DNA of 64,000 bases from Hyposmocoma kahamanoa (lineage: Eukaryota > Arthropoda > Insecta > Lepidoptera > Cosmopterigidae): the NCBI RefSeq assembly GCF_003589595.1, contig NW_020653852.1, forward strand, positions 5,312,255 to 5,376,254, in the 5' to 3' direction. Positions 12,632-25,320 of the stretch are shown piece by piece. The first letter of the stretch is position 1, and every line of letters begins with the position of its first letter. Position numbers and translations under genes: made by a program. The notes beneath the pieces were generated by a model, which was not told the DNA's origin, made no database searches, and saw only the letters and a program-made list of their open reading frames with translations.

Positions 12632-13267
12632 GCAATATCGTCCTTCACCACGACAACGCCTCTACACATTCCGCTAAGGTAACGAATGCGTATTTGAAGA
12701 CCTCAAATGTGGTGCTGATGACCCATCCGCCATACAGCTCAGACTTTGAATCATGTCTTCTTTTTATTTCCAAAAATCAAAGATAACCGAAGAGATCCCT
12801 ACAGAAGACTGGTCCCACTACTCCCAGTACGAATGCGAAAGTGTGTGGATAGCCAGCATATAGTTTGAAAAACAATAATTCCGTTATAATCAGGTCTTAC
12901 TTATCAGAATCCAGAAACTTTCAGTACGGCCTAAGTATTCAATAGAAGAACAGCTACTTTGCACGATAAAATTTTTTGTGGGTTCGCAGAATAGCAAATT
13001 AATTTACTTCTATTTTTATTAACGTAACGCCTGAATCTATTACTTAGGCTAACAGCCTATGGCGTTAATGACTTAACGATTAGATTTACAAAATTTCTTA
13101 TCACAATATGTCAGAACGGTTTCACCCTCCATCAATATTTGTGTTTTAGTAAAATATTCGCCCAATGTGAAAGCCGCGGGTTAAATGCTACATAATGAAT
13201 CCCTTGTTTAAACATCAAATTTGAACGTTATGTTAATGATGCATACAGTGGCCAATTCAATTCCGCG

Positions 13268-13465
13268 TAAATGTGGTGGCAACCAAATTAGCGTGATTTA
13301 CGGGAATCTATTGTTATCAGTCCGTAGACAACGTAAATGAATGCCATCTGTGCAAAAATGGAAGTGGTAGCCATTGAAATAACAAAGTAATAACGTTAAA
13401 TCCCTCTCCTGTGAAATTTGGTTTGTGACGGATACGCGCTTTTTACCAATACTACATACGCGGAG
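13268..13465. repeat. Dispersed repeat (also at 63500-63690)
   Basis: ACCAAATTAGCGTGATTTAC through ACTACATACGCGGA matches 63503-63690 over about 190 bp with scattered differences. Unidentified, non-coding. Confidence 0.8.
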
Positions 13466-13662
13466 TTGAGGGTCTACTCTGGATCTCCGTCCGACATCCG
13501 TCCGAAACAATTACTGCCAAATAAGCAATTGCTGCCAAATGAAAAGACGCGTGGTTGAATGAAGCTTCATTCTGGATACTTGTCTTTTAATTTTGTCGAA
13601 TATTACTTATTTCACCGTAACTTTTTCGGACGGATGTCAGACGGAGATCGAGGGTAGACCCC
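13466..13662. repeat. Inverted repeat, about 40-bp arms
   Basis: GGGTCTACTCTGGATCTCCG with TCCGACATCCGTCCGA pairs with TCGGACGGATGTCAGACGGA with GATCGAGGGTAGACCC. About 110 bp lies between the arms. Confidence 0.7.
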
Positions 13663-13857
13663 TTGCACTATACCCGACGATAGTACAGTTTTCAATTAAG
13701 AATATTGATGGATTGCACATCTTACTTGCGACGTTAAATCACATTTTGATGCGATCCATCTTAAAAACAGACTGAAGAAACAATGTAATAAAAATAAACA
13801 AGATGTGTTTAATAACTTGTTTCCTTGTACAACATGTTTGAGCCTATTAACTAGAGC

Positions 13858-13945
13858 TTGTTAAAGGTTTCGTCCAGGGAAGTACTACCACTATACCTAT
13901 TTCTGCCGCGAAGCAGTAATGTGAACATTACACTGCGTTCCGATT
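13858..13945 (+). repeat. Repeat family GTTCGTCCCGTC, fragment
   Basis: TTCGTCCAGGGAAGTACTAC ... GCAGTAATGTGAACATTACA matches the 5' part of the copy at 4195. Confidence 0.65.
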
Positions 13946-14465
13946 TTAAAGGGTAAGGTAAAAAATTTAAATAATGAATTTTTAATCATGTTTTTGTGCA
14001 CACATTTTTAAAGAAACCTCTAGAACAATTCTACAGTTCAGTTTAAAATTTTTGAAATGAGTTGTCGTAAACTATGGCACCACGCACTGCTTGGTTTACC
14101 ATTCCACTTCATGCACCTATACCTAACTACACGTTAAAGTATGCCTAAGCACTATGTAGATACAACAACGGTCCTCCTCGGTTGGCTGGCTCTTCCTATG
14201 CGATTAGTAATTAATATTCCTGTACGTTAGTATGCCTGCGCGCACGCAGTTAATAACCATTCAGCTTTGTTAATCTGGTATATTGAATTATAAGGTACGG
14301 TGTTTTACAAGCTAATTGTTGTATTTTTCTTATCATTATCATGGATTGGTGTCGTTGTATGGCACATTACTATTATATTTTGAATGTCTATTTTAGACTC
14401 GCCTCTCCCATGGCATGAAAGATTAATTTTGAATTTTTAAATGGGAGACAAACAACAAAACAAAC

Positions 14466-14690
14466 AACGCACACACTCATAGCCCCGCGCTAGGGAAACC
14501 CTGTATCGCGGGTGCCATGGACACAAACATAGGTAGACAATCACAAATTACACCCAAACTCAGGAGAGAAGTAAATATAGACCATACAAATATTTCTCTC
14601 AACCCGGGAATCGAACCTCATGTCATGGTCATGGTTGGCACGGCATGGCAAAGGGAGAGGCAGTATTTCCCGGCAATAGCACTGTCGACC
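14466..14690 (-). mobile_element. tRNA-derived SINE, family A
   Basis: On the minus strand a degenerate tRNA-like head is followed by the family body (AGAAATATTTGTATGGTC, GAGTTTGGGTGTAATTTGTG, GGGTTTCCCTAGCGCGGGGC, GTGTGTGCGTTGTTTG). The box B region reads GGTTCGATTCCCGGG. The other copies are at 16479, 21483, 29451 and 52143. Confidence 0.75.
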
Positions 14691-15500
14691 GACCGAAAAA
14701 AGTCGTAATATTGTGTTGTTTTTTAAATAATCTCCACTAGTTTTGTTATGTATGATTAATACAAAGATCGAACGCATAGAAAATGTTTCTCGTTACGTGG
14801 TAGAGAAGGTTTTTAAAAATCTCTCACTAAATGCCACTACCGGCGACGAATGCCGAAAGATGTGTGAACAGGCCCTAAATATTTTGTAACCTACACGTTT
14901 TGTAACTTAATTCTTACTTAAGTAAAAGTTCTCTGGTAAGTCGAATGCAATTGAGCTACGAGATTGTTGTTCCAATAATTAAAATGACGCTTTATCAGAT
15001 TCAAATTTCGACACAATTCCTAATTCAATAAAGGCGCGATTGTCGGCTTTAAAACCGTAAAAAGTGACCGACTGTGCTAAATACACGTTCACATGACAAA
15101 CTCTTTTAGACTCAAAAGAACTACTTTAACCCCAAAGCGGTTAAATAACATTACGGTATTCATGCTCAAAGCTCTCGTGGGAAAATTTCAAAAGGTCAAT
15201 AGGTCATTGAGGAAGCTTTTAATTAAACTTCATTGTTAATTGAAATGTGTTAACAATTTTTTAAATCTATTTTATTTATGTAACATTGTTATTCGGGATA
15301 AAAATAAAGTTTATGATATATGACATTACGCGATACGCGCAGAAAATTAAAATGTTGTGGAGGAAGCGGAAGGTTTGTCAGGAGCGTAGTAGGTGGAGGT
15401 CCATATTAATCTCTTCCTGCTGCCTACTAGGAGACACTAGAAGACAGGCATGGTGATCTGTATGAGACTACGAAAAAGCAGAACTGGTTGCGGAAATGTG

Positions 15501-15505
<5 letters not shown>

Positions 15506-15534
<29 letters not shown>
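15506..15534. repeat. (TG)n microsatellite
   Basis: About 14 TG units. Confidence 0.9.
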
Positions 15535-15537
<3 letters not shown>

Positions 15538-15656
15538 ACGTATGAGTTTGTGCGCGTGTGTTTAACATTTAAAACTGAAGTTCTTCAGTTATTTCCCTGA
15601 CCGCTGTAATCAGGAGGCTTTTAAACGACGCCGACGAGTGAATTTGACTCGTTCTA

Positions 15657-15965
15657 GCATTACATCGGCTCTCTAGTACAGCAACTTACCATCAGGTGGT
15701 CTGTCTGTTCGTTTTCATCTGTAAAAAGTCTGTATTTACAGTTAGGACGGCTAGCGGGCCCAATACAGGTCAGACTTTGTAAAAAAATTGCAAAATATAA
15801 ATCTAGCAAATTCTCCTCGTGCACCAATAAACAATCAATTCCATAGCATTCGTCATTGAGTTTTATAGCTGCGTTGACGCATGCGCAGCGTGTCGTGAAT
15901 AATACATATGTCCCAGTGGAGGATACTGAATGTAGACCAGACTGAGACAGAGGATTGTGAAAACC
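15657..15965 (-). repeat. Probable dispersed repeat with ACTTACCATCAGGTG end
   Basis: CAACTTACCATCAGGTGGTC with CTGTCTGTTCGTTTTC is a repeat end often seen in Lepidoptera; the 114-codon open frame on the minus strand through it is therefore probably spurious. ACTTACCATCAGGTG-type sequence also occurs at 29733 and 42318. Confidence 0.45.
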
Positions 15966-16163
15966 GGACTTTACTGTGATAAGGAAAGTACAATTGATTG
16001 CCAACTGATATTTGTTGGCATCTCATCTTGTAGGTTAACTGTTAAGTTAATAATTGCAACAAACAACATCATTACCCAGTATATGTCCAACTGCGGAGCA
16101 CGGAGCCCCTCTAAGGAGAGGGTTTAGGCCACGCTTTACACGCTTGTGATGAAGACCACTTTT

Positions 16164-16323
16164 CATCACTCTTGCACGTAAATAATATGACTGCATGCAG
16201 GCTAACATGACTACAATTCCCCAAATACCGACCGATATACGAAAAAAGGCCCGAGGGTTTTATTTGGGGCACTACAGTCAAGTTAGCCTGCATGCAATCA
16301 TGCTATTTACGTGCAAGTATGAT
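16164..16323. repeat. 160-bp foldback
   Basis: Arms CATCACTCTTGCACGTAAAT... and ...ATTTACGTGCAAGTATGATG are complementary for about 45 bp including GCATGCAGGCTAAC, around a central segment. MITE-like; the open frames across it are artefacts. Confidence 0.75.
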
Positions 16324-16478
16324 GACTAACATTGTATGTTTCACGGGCTGTACAGAATTAATAACTTCGTCTCCGAAAACCCTCAGTCTTCAACTTCAGG
16401 CTTCTAATAGGGTCTGGTTTGTAATTCCTTATTTACCGATACACAATTTCTATAAGTGCCCTAGTATTTTAACTGTCT

Positions 16479-16700
16479 CCATGGCCAAACGGTTATCATT
16501 GCCGGACTGCCACGTAGAGGTCCCAATTTCGATTCCCGGCCAGGAGAAATATTTGTATGGCCTACATTTATTTATCTCGAGAGTTTGGGTGTAATTTGTG
16601 GTTGTCTATGTGTGTGTCCATGGCACCCGCGACACAGGGTTTCCCTAGTGCGGGGCTATGTTGAGTGTGTGCGTTATTATGTTATTATTATTATTATTTT
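16479..16700 (+). mobile_element. tRNA-derived SINE, family A
   Basis: Starts at a tRNA-like box A (TGGCCAAACGGTTA), then box B-like TTCGATTCCCGGC, the shared body TTGGGTGTAATTTGTGGTTG, and ends in (TTA)n, TTATTATTATTATT. This reads as a complete SINE with a trinucleotide tail. Confidence 0.8.
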
Positions 16701-16709
16701 CATCTATAT

Positions 16710-18880
16710 GGAGACCCACAGACATATATCTAGATAGACGCCTCAAGTATACGTACGTGTCCAAAGTAAGTGAAATTCTCTTACTTGCCGCTGCTACACT
16801 TCAGAACGCGCTCGACCGTTATCGTAGATAACAGCAGTCGAAAACGTGAAAAATGCATAATTGTGCCATTATAAACCGCAAAAGCACCATAACTGTGGGT
16901 AAACAGGTAAACAGGGACGTTTCCTTCCACGGACAAGTGATTTTGTAATCAGAAGATGCATCATTTATTTTAAAAACAATTATTTTGGTTTTGTATGAAT
17001 TTCGAGAAAACAAATATGCAACCGACTGTATGCCTCATGTTTTGTAATACATTGCAGCTTTTACTTGGTACGATATATTTGTGATCCTTTGTTAATACGC
17101 CGTGAATATCGAACGAACGCACTTTTGTATAATGCATTCAGTTTCGTGGTACGGCCGCTTGTACAAGCGTTTCTTTTCTTTTTTTTTCTTTTTTCTTTTC
17201 TTAATTTCTTTGGCCAAATTTAACATTTAGTGATGTATACGTTCGTTTATATAATGCAAAGAATAAATATACAATGCAAAGAATTATTATAACAGTGCGC
17301 TGTCTTTGGCTGGAGTTGGTCATATGTATGAGTTCGTTGCTTTCGAAGACGAAGGTGGTCTAGTTTATTCCACCTAAGATGTTATCCAAATATGCAGAGT
17401 AGCAGAGTTAGAAATCCGAGAAATAATAAACAAATCACAAAAATTTCACACAAGGCCGTCATTAAGTAAACCTCTTCTGTTTAAAAAGATTTTACCATAT
17501 TTTGTCAGCAGTAACTTTTTCATTTATCTTGCCATTCATCAATTTGATCAATTACCAACAGAAAACCATCTAGTAAATTTAATTAAGGCAGTCGCAAGTT
17601 CATATATTGACGTGCGTATTCATATTTACGTTAATCGATAAGATCTTCTATTACAAAAAGATGTAATATAATAAGCTCATTTTATTGGAAGGACAACAAT
17701 TTCAATATTCGAAGTCGATTAAAAATTAAAGCCTTGATTTTTTTAAGTAATCAATATTTTTTAATAACAAGTAAAATAAAGGACTTAAGTATTTTATTCT
17801 AGTATTTTTCTACTATATTATTATTACGACTACTTGTAATCAACAAGTACTTGACCAAAAATTATTATATTCAGAATCGATTAATTGAATGGAATACGCG
17901 TGTTTACGCGTCGTAATCAATCGATTTAGAGCGAACGGAAGGAGGTTTCCATCTCTAAATAGCTCTCGTGACGTCATAGTGGGTACAAAAAATGTGGCAC
18001 GCTTGGTTTTCATTCGAATTGTACAAATTGCTATACTTGCGGCGTCTATCTTGATATATCTCTGTGTGCAGACCGCACCGGCCCGATGGTCTGACGATTT
18101 CGTCTGCTGCTGGATCTGCGGTTGGAACAGGCCTATACACAGCAGCGAGTTGATGTAGACTGAATATCATGATGATGAGTGTTTATGTCTATAACTTTGT
18201 ATATAGAAACGATACCTTAAAACTTATTACACTATACTTCGTTTTAATCCATTTTACACAAAAAGTAAACAAACAAGTCACTGACCCGACCATAGACGAT
18301 TTACTGTTGGCCAATTGTAATACCAACTATAAATCGATTAATAATTGAATCAATCAATTTGTTTAATTGAGTTATACTAGCGGTTTTCCTTACATAAAAA
18401 TAGTGAAAATACACAACCTTTAGAAGCATATATTTAAAAATTCCGAAATCTTAATTTTAAATCCTCCTTCAACTCTTTACACTTAGATACTTGTTCGAAT
18501 GTTTTTTTTTGTTCAGCACTATGCAACGATAGACAAGTCATAGAAGCATAAATGAAAAATAACTACACTTTTGGACTACCATTTTTCAAATACGATTTTA
18601 CGATGCTATACAAATGAATATTGTTGAAAATAGTGATGAGATATCAAGTCGAAATCTTTGAAATATACGTGAAAGTGTTACTTATTCTATTTATTGAGTG
18701 ATTGCTTTAGAATTTTAACCAAACATGTTTGTTTACTTTTTGTTGAAATTGGATTGGAAGAGACTATACGAGAAAACCTTACCAAAAAGTGATAGAATTG
18801 TAGTAATCCAGCAAGTCGTTTTTGAGAAAATCTTGCATATACGTAACGATACCTCCAATGAACAACTACGCCAACTTAAT
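16710..18880. other. Intergenic, no gene recognised
   Basis: AT-rich. The overlapping open frames near 17900-18170 include a Cys pattern (CCWICGW) but too short and unsupported to be a zinc finger or LIM exon. Confidence 0.55.
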
Positions 18881-18896
18881 TTTTGTCCGGTTTTTA

Positions 18897-19127
18897 CATT
18901 GACTTACAAATAAATGGACGACGGGTCTAACACAAAAACCAGGAAATAAATGTCTCAAGTCAACCTATTCGAAATTTAAATTGTAATGTCATCGCAGTAT
19001 CGCGCTGTCAGTCGAACAAACGAAGACTAAAGCGGAGTTTGGCGCTCTGTATACGATTTTAGCGCCTTACAACAAGTGCGGACACTTTTTAGCGCGAACC
19101 CGACGTCCATATAATTGTAAGTCAATG
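18897..19127 (+). mobile_element. hAT-type MITE, copy 1 (231 bp)
   Basis: Ends CATTGACTTAC...GTAAGTCAATG form about 24-bp imperfect inverted repeats. Flanked by exact 8-bp duplications GGTTTTTA at 18889-18896 and 19128-19135. Non-coding; shares its interior with the copies at 36012 and 41708 but lacks about 55 bp. Confidence 0.9.
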
Positions 19128-21136
19128 GGTTTTTATATTGTTTTTGGTTCTTTTTTTCACAAAATTGTTTACTTTTTGTATTTCTTTTTTTTTTAATTTT
19201 ATTTTTTGTTTCGTTAAAAATTCGGGGAGCATAATATTAGTATATAAATATAGCTGTTACAAAAATAACTGAAAATGACCAAAAAATAAAGTTGGAGGTA
19301 CCGATAAAGAACCTCTCTTGTTCTTGAAGTCGGTTAAAAATGTTTTATATCCTGAGTCGAATTATATAATGTATATAATTTTTCAACTTCATAAGTGCCA
19401 AAACAGTAATACCAAGTCAAAACGCTGTAGCACTGTAACCGCTCACGCGATGCGCTCATCCTACCGCAAAATGGCGGCTATTTTTTTTCATATTCAGATT
19501 TCATTTCAGATTCAGTTTAAATACAAGTTTTTAAAAATAAAAATTATTATTCTGCATTGCTAAATAAATACCCTCCGTACTACAACAAAAACATCTCAAA
19601 TTAAATGCAGTAATACACCGCAAATCCTGCACTTAAAAAGCACTAATGAAATTTTTGGTGTACTTGGGTAAATATGATAATATTCCGTTTGAGTGGTTCT
19701 AATGTTTACCATGAAATTACTCCTTAAAGTATAGTTTATATACATTTATATTCAGGGTAAACTTAAAAAACGCAACTTACGGTATGTTTTCAATAAATAA
19801 ACACCGACATCACCAGCCCAAACAATAACACACACGATTGTCGTGACGTATTTTTGAAGTTGTTTATTTTTTTAAATGACAGAGCCAGGCATTAAAAACT
19901 TTATGGTTTGCTAGAGTAGTTACCGAAATAGCAATTAGTATTAGTTCTTTTACCTGTTATAACTTCGATATCCGATAAATCGGTATAAAATCATCACCGG
20001 CACCTCTAGGTGTGGTATGCTTCCAGAGACGCATGAATCGCGTGAGCGGGTAATTGATATGGATAGGCATGTCGCCACCAAGTGCACGACTTCTTCGTTC
20101 CGTCGCCTAATATCATGAAAAAACCAAGCAGTTTTAATTTCTCAGAAGAACTCGATCGGAAGTTGTCCATATTCTTCTTAAATTATGCTCAAATAGTAAA
20201 AGTATTTGAACAGTTGGGCTGTACGTGACTCAACGTTTCTTTGTAGAGTTCACATTTTCACGTACCTAAATTAATCATCAATTGTGTAGTATACATATAC
20301 TTACCAGCACATTTAACGGAACACAAGCAAAATCACCACAATAGTGGTGTTATTTTCAAAAGTCTGGTCGGTTAATTACTTTTATAATTTGGGTCTAATT
20401 TGAAAATAAAAAATTAGTCGTCTCTCTTTTCGGTCGAAGTTAATTTTGCGTTTTTATAAATTTCGTAAATTTTAGATTAAATAGTTTTTAGATTATTTCA
20501 TTTAAAAAAATCGGAATGGCGGTCCCTTCGAGACCATAGACGTTGCAATACGTCCGGAACGTCGAGGTAAATAAAATATAATTTTTAAGCTAATAAATCC
20601 CGATTTTTTTTTAATTAAATGAAGTGAACGTTTTAATCTATGTAAAAAGGTTGTTATTTATTAAAGTTTTATTTAATCTATATTAGGACGTAGAATGTAT
20701 GTGTGTATATAATACCTACTCTTGACTTCCTATATTTTTTTCTAGATATTGTTATCAAGATTTTGCGAAAATGAAAAAAGTATTAGAATGGAGCGATTTA
20801 TCTGGTCCGTGGGAGCGATGGATTTTCTAGTTAACGATCAGCTCTGGGCTTCGTCAATAAGTCAATAGATAGAGAATAGATACAAAAAAAAAACTGGTAT
20901 TTGCAAGAGATTCTTAAACTAAAAAACTAATTTAGCCTAAATAAAAAATCAAAAGTTCCCAATCTATATTAAACTTTTGCAATTTTTAAATTTTTGCTTT
21001 GCCACAAAACCTAACATGCATTTAATTTTAATTGCATCACACAGCCACCGCAACAATGAATTTATTGCAAACCAAATTTCCCAATCGCATAATTTCACGA
21101 ATATAAGCCGTTAAGTGGCTAGTTGATTGATCATAT

Positions 21137-21357
21137 GATTTAACACTGCTGGATTATTTTTTATGGGGTTACGTTAAAGACTGTTTATACGGAGCCAATC
21201 GAATCGATTGCAGCTTTTAACACTCAAAATTCGTGAGGTGATTAACGAAATAGACCCACCATTTTGTCAAAAAGTGATTAAAAACTTTGATGAAAGAATC
21301 GACATCTATAACTGTGGTCGTGGTGGACATTTATCAGATATAATTTTTCGTTCATAA
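21137..21357 (+). pseudogene. Tc1/mariner-superfamily transposase C-terminal relic
   Basis: GAT TTA ACA opens DLTLLDYFLWGYVKDCLYGA, a TPLDYFLWGYVK-like catalytic-end block with the last Asp. A stop follows, and after a one-base shift TLKIREVINEIDPPF and IKNFDERIDIYNCGRGGH run to TAA at 21355-21357. This is the typical end of a DDxD transposase. Distinct from the mariner at 57781. No ends or duplications seen. Confidence 0.7.
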
Positions 21358-21482
21358 TTGCCAAACCTTACTTTTAAGTACAATAAAAATTTGAATCATT
21401 GTCATTTAAATTTATTGTTTTATTTTGATTTACAAAACAAAGTTCTTGTTGAAAAACCCTTTAATAACATATACATTCATGG

Positions 21483-21575
21483 CCTCGTACTAGCGAAACC
21501 CTGTATCGCGGGTACCATGTACACACAAACAGACAACGACAAATTACACCCAAACCGTTCGGCCACGGAGGCAGC
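21483..21575 (-). mobile_element. tRNA-derived SINE, family A, internally deleted
   Basis: Body TAGCGAAACCCTGTATCGCG ... AAATTACACCCAAAC is joined directly to the head CGTTCGGCCACGGAGGCAG, missing box B and the first body part. Confidence 0.75.
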
Positions 21576-22654
21576 TATTAGGTTGAGTAAAACTGCACTA
21601 AGTTGTTTTTATAAAATTATAATTTAATTGCCATCATGTCAATTTGTTTTTTATTTGACTTTACCACTTTATATTCTCACTTTTTTGTTCCGCTAAATTT
21701 AAATCTATAATATTATATATTATAATAAATAATCTCAGCACAGAGTACTAAAAACTCGACCCCAAAAGTTCTTGGAATTACATTTGCCGAGTTTTATTGG
21801 AATCAGTTACCGGTAAGTGCGCGAAACCGGATTCTTTTCCTGGCCACGCAGAGGTGGAGAATGTTCTTCAAATTTAAATAGGACCGTTACTGAGGCACCC
21901 TCTTTGCAACAAAAAAATAATCATCCGGAGGAGCCGGAGTTATCGCGTAATATACATACAAAAAAAATACAGTCGAATCAAGATCCTCCTTTTTTGAATT
22001 CGGTTAATAATTCAGATAAATAATATCGCACCTGTCTCCCATTTGATTATCGATGCGTCATGTCTGATTTCAAGTTTTCTCTCCTTCCATTTCAAAGCAA
22101 ATGATTAATGAATAATAATTTGAATCTCCAACTAATAATACTAGACGTAAATGGTAATAAAATTCTACATACGTAAGTGATTGACTTTTACTATGAAACA
22201 TAAAGTTCAATATTATAGCATTTCCGTATTAGTATAGTTTTCACTGCCATAATACTTAATTTACTTGTATATTATTTATTGTACTATCTCGTTTCTAACC
22301 ATTTAAACGATTTGAGTTAATTACCTTGGCGTTTATCGTAAATTAACTCTTCTTAAGGCGAGCCACAGGAGAAGCAGGAGAAACTGTTTTGCTAGATCAA
22401 ACAGTTTATTAGTAGTATTTACTTATTAAATAGCGGTCTTACAAAAAATGTACGATACACCTAAGGATATAGTCTAAAGAATATGCTAATTGGTTAGACA
22501 GGATATACTTATCCGATAATACAAAATATGTCCTAAAAATATGCTAAAATCAATGTCTAAAACGAGTTATTTAAGAATAGAATATCTACATTTTTTATTG
22601 AATTGATATTCAATTATCTTTTATGTGAAATTACTCCACTAGTTCATTATAATT

Positions 22655-22800
22655 ATTAATACAAAGATCGAACACTCAGAAAAAATTCCTTCGACCCGGC
22701 CGGATTCGAACCGATGTCTTCTAGCATACCGTGCCAGACGCTATACCAACAAAGCCACGGAACTCACGAATTTTTCTATGTGTTTTTGTTGTCGTGTTTT
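22655..22800 (-). mobile_element. tRNA-derived SINE, family B
   Basis: Same head and body as at 7462: plus strand shows ATTAATACAAAGATCGAACA, then CCGGCCGGATTCGAACCGAT and GCCAGACGCTATACCAACAA. Confidence 0.8.
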
Positions 22801-23017
22801 TGTATTTGGTTTTTCAACATAATATATCTAACTTTGCACATAATTTTTATATAGAGATATTTCGCTTTAAGTACTACAGGGAACTTACTAAATTTTAATT
22901 TTCAACTGAAGCTCTAGCTCTATAGCATGGGTTCCGAAAATTTTTTTTGCTCTCCGCCCACTTAGGCAAGATAAAGAAATTTCAACGCCCACCACCACAA
23001 AAAATAATTGAAAACAC

Positions 23018-23067
23018 AAAATTTTGATATTAACTTAACACAAAATTTTGATATTAACTTAACACAA
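23018..23067. repeat. 24-bp direct duplication
   Basis: AAAATTTTGATATTAACTTA followed by ACAC occurs twice in a row. Confidence 0.85.
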
Positions 23068-23509
23068 AAAATCATATAACGTAACGGAAAAAAAAGGACT
23101 CTTAAGAGCCGACTAGGGGCGGTAGGGAATAGAGAATGCTCTATAGATCATTCAATTCACATTTATCCCAAAATTTGAAAATTGCCCAGCGGATTAAAGA
23201 CACCCCGCGCCTCTCGCTACCCCGTCAGTTGTCATCATGATCTTGTCGACGTCAAATTTTCTCCACTTGTTCTTATTTTATTCATATTAATTTACTTCAA
23301 TTGTACCGTACATTAATTTAAACTTTCACGATTTTCACACATTATTTGATTTCAAATTCAGGACTTAATCGTGTATAAAACTTATTTTACTTACCTCGAC
23401 GTTTCGTACGTGTTGCAACGTCTATGTTCTCGAAGGGACGGAAGTGGCGGGTGTCAACATTTTCTAGCCGTGCTAATTTTTGTAAGTACCGGCATTTGGT
23501 CTTTATTAT

Positions 23510-23670
23510 TTATATGTGCATTAAGGTTATCACTAGATCAATTGTACCAAGCACAAATCCGGTCGTGTATGAAATATTGCTGCCACCTAAGGGATGGCTC
23601 TGTTAAATACCAACTGGCTACCTTGGATTTGTTTGCAACGCTGCCTGACATCACCTCACCTCCTAAAATC
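23510..23670 (+). pseudogene. Jockey-like LINE reverse transcriptase fragment
   Basis: LYQAQIRSCMKYCCHLRDGS and VKYQLATLDLF match the late reverse-transcriptase region of Jockey-type LINEs and the relic at 26110-26440 on the other strand (IEYCCHLWDGSVKYQLATLD). It is short and isolated. Confidence 0.75.
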
Positions 23671-24492
23671 TAGGCTCACGTTAAAATGCGCCGCCTTAAT
23701 GACTATTCATAAATAATATCCTTGCTATGTTTATTATATAACTTAATTATTTAAGCAATTGTTTCTGTAACACTAACATCCAAAGGAAAATTCAAAATAA
23801 TAAGCAATCTTTGAAACGTTATGGTCTGTGAATAATAAGCAATCTTTGAAACGGCAATGGCCAGCTACCTACGTTGGTCGATTATATATTGTGAATAGAA
23901 AATAAAGTAAAAAAAAATAAATAATAAATATAGGTACAAGCAATACATACGAGTGGTTGCCGCTTTTAGACGAAAAATCTAGTGTTTTGCCAAAAAAGTA
24001 TTTAATCATCACTCATACTGCCTGCATAGGAATGAAAACATATAAACGACTCGTCACATATCTTCTAGAAGCAATAAAATGTTAATTCATTATATCATTA
24101 TTATTATTATTATTTAAATCAATATTCCAGTTTTCCGCAACATCTAAAATCGTACCAGTGTATGACAGACGACAAAATCTGTATGTCCCAATAGTTGACT
24201 ATGACAAAGTAAGATCAGAGTACCAGCATTTGACAGGACGTTAGGTTAAGATTTCAAAGTTATGTGACTGGATCATAGATTTAGTATATAGGTACCCATA
24301 GATTGGCAATGCAAGTGAAAGAGCGTTAGTATACACGTATGTTAGAGCGAGATGGGTAGACGAGACCACTTCATGATACGCTATGAGCCTGCATGAACCT
24401 AGGGTTAACTGACAACGAAACAAATTTCGTTTATTTTTGAAAAATAATTGGTTTTAAAATGTGAAATAGTATTAAGCGAACGTTTCTTAGTC

Positions 24493-24563
24493 ATGGTAAC
24501 GTGTTCAGTACCCGGATGTAACTCATCTAAAAAGGAAAACTCGCAGAATTGTACATTTCACAT
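24493..24563 (+). CDS. Candidate first exon of a THAP zinc-finger protein
   Basis: ATG opens 23 codons (MVTCSVPGCNSSKK... CTFH) that match the start of a THAP domain: Met, Cys4 and Cys9 as the first zinc ligands, Ser/Lys-rich loop, then a Phe-His near residue 23. In the family Phe-His is followed by Phe-Pro. Exactly there the sequence shows a consensus donor, AT|GTAAGT, in phase 2, and without splicing the frame stops at once. THAP proteins bind DNA through a C2CH finger. I could not find the following exons, so this may be a real gene start with a long intron or a relic of a THAP-containing transposon. Confidence 0.45.
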
Positions 24564-25094
24564 GTAAGTACTATTTAAATTTTTAGCTGTCCAAAAGCAC
24601 TACCACAAAAGTTTTTTACATAAATATATCCGTAAAATTATACCATTCAAGTGCATTAATAACCCAAATGTATACGAATTCAATAAAAAAATATATCAAA
24701 TACGTGAATTTCTGAAATTCTTAACCCCACTTTCATAGAGATTGATGCAATCGATAATATGTTATCGAGATGTCATTAACTGAAAAAAAGAAATGCAAAG
24801 GCGAGGCTTGCATACAGCCTAAATCATCTTCATACTTAATATTATTGAATCAGAAATTTCTGGTTTTAGTACTTTATATTTAATTAATATTGCATTAGTG
24901 CATTATTTTATGTCTACATTAAAACGAAAATTTCTTTTAATAGCGTAGTTGCGGCTTTTAATGTTAATTAGTGTGATTCAGATTTCTTCAAAACATTGAA
25001 GTACGACAGAAATGGCTTATAATGCTAAAGACAGAAGACTGGGTTCCCAAAAAGTTTTCAAAAATATGCAGCAATCACTTGTGTGTCCATCTGT

Positions 25095-25320
25095 CCCTCT
25101 GTCACAGCCAATTTACTCCAAACCTACTGGTCTGATTATTTTGAAATTTGGTACACATAATGTGTTTGTGTGACCAAAACTTGTAACTGATCATGGGTCT
25201 TATCACCGTTTTGTAGAGCCATAGTGTTATCTTAGGTGAAAGTCCCCATTGTTTACCTACCATCCTATGACACTGCCAGAAGGTGATAGTAGCTTTCTTA
25301 ACTTTGTATTGAATCATTAA
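25095..25320 (-). pseudogene. LINE reverse transcriptase fragment
   Basis: Minus strand reads KKATITFWQCHRMVGKQWGL and SPKITLWLYKTVIRPMISYK, the block after the catalytic core in Jockey-like LINEs, then TKFQNNQTSRFGVNWL. Only about 70 residues; different subfamily from the 26-kb relic. Confidence 0.7.
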
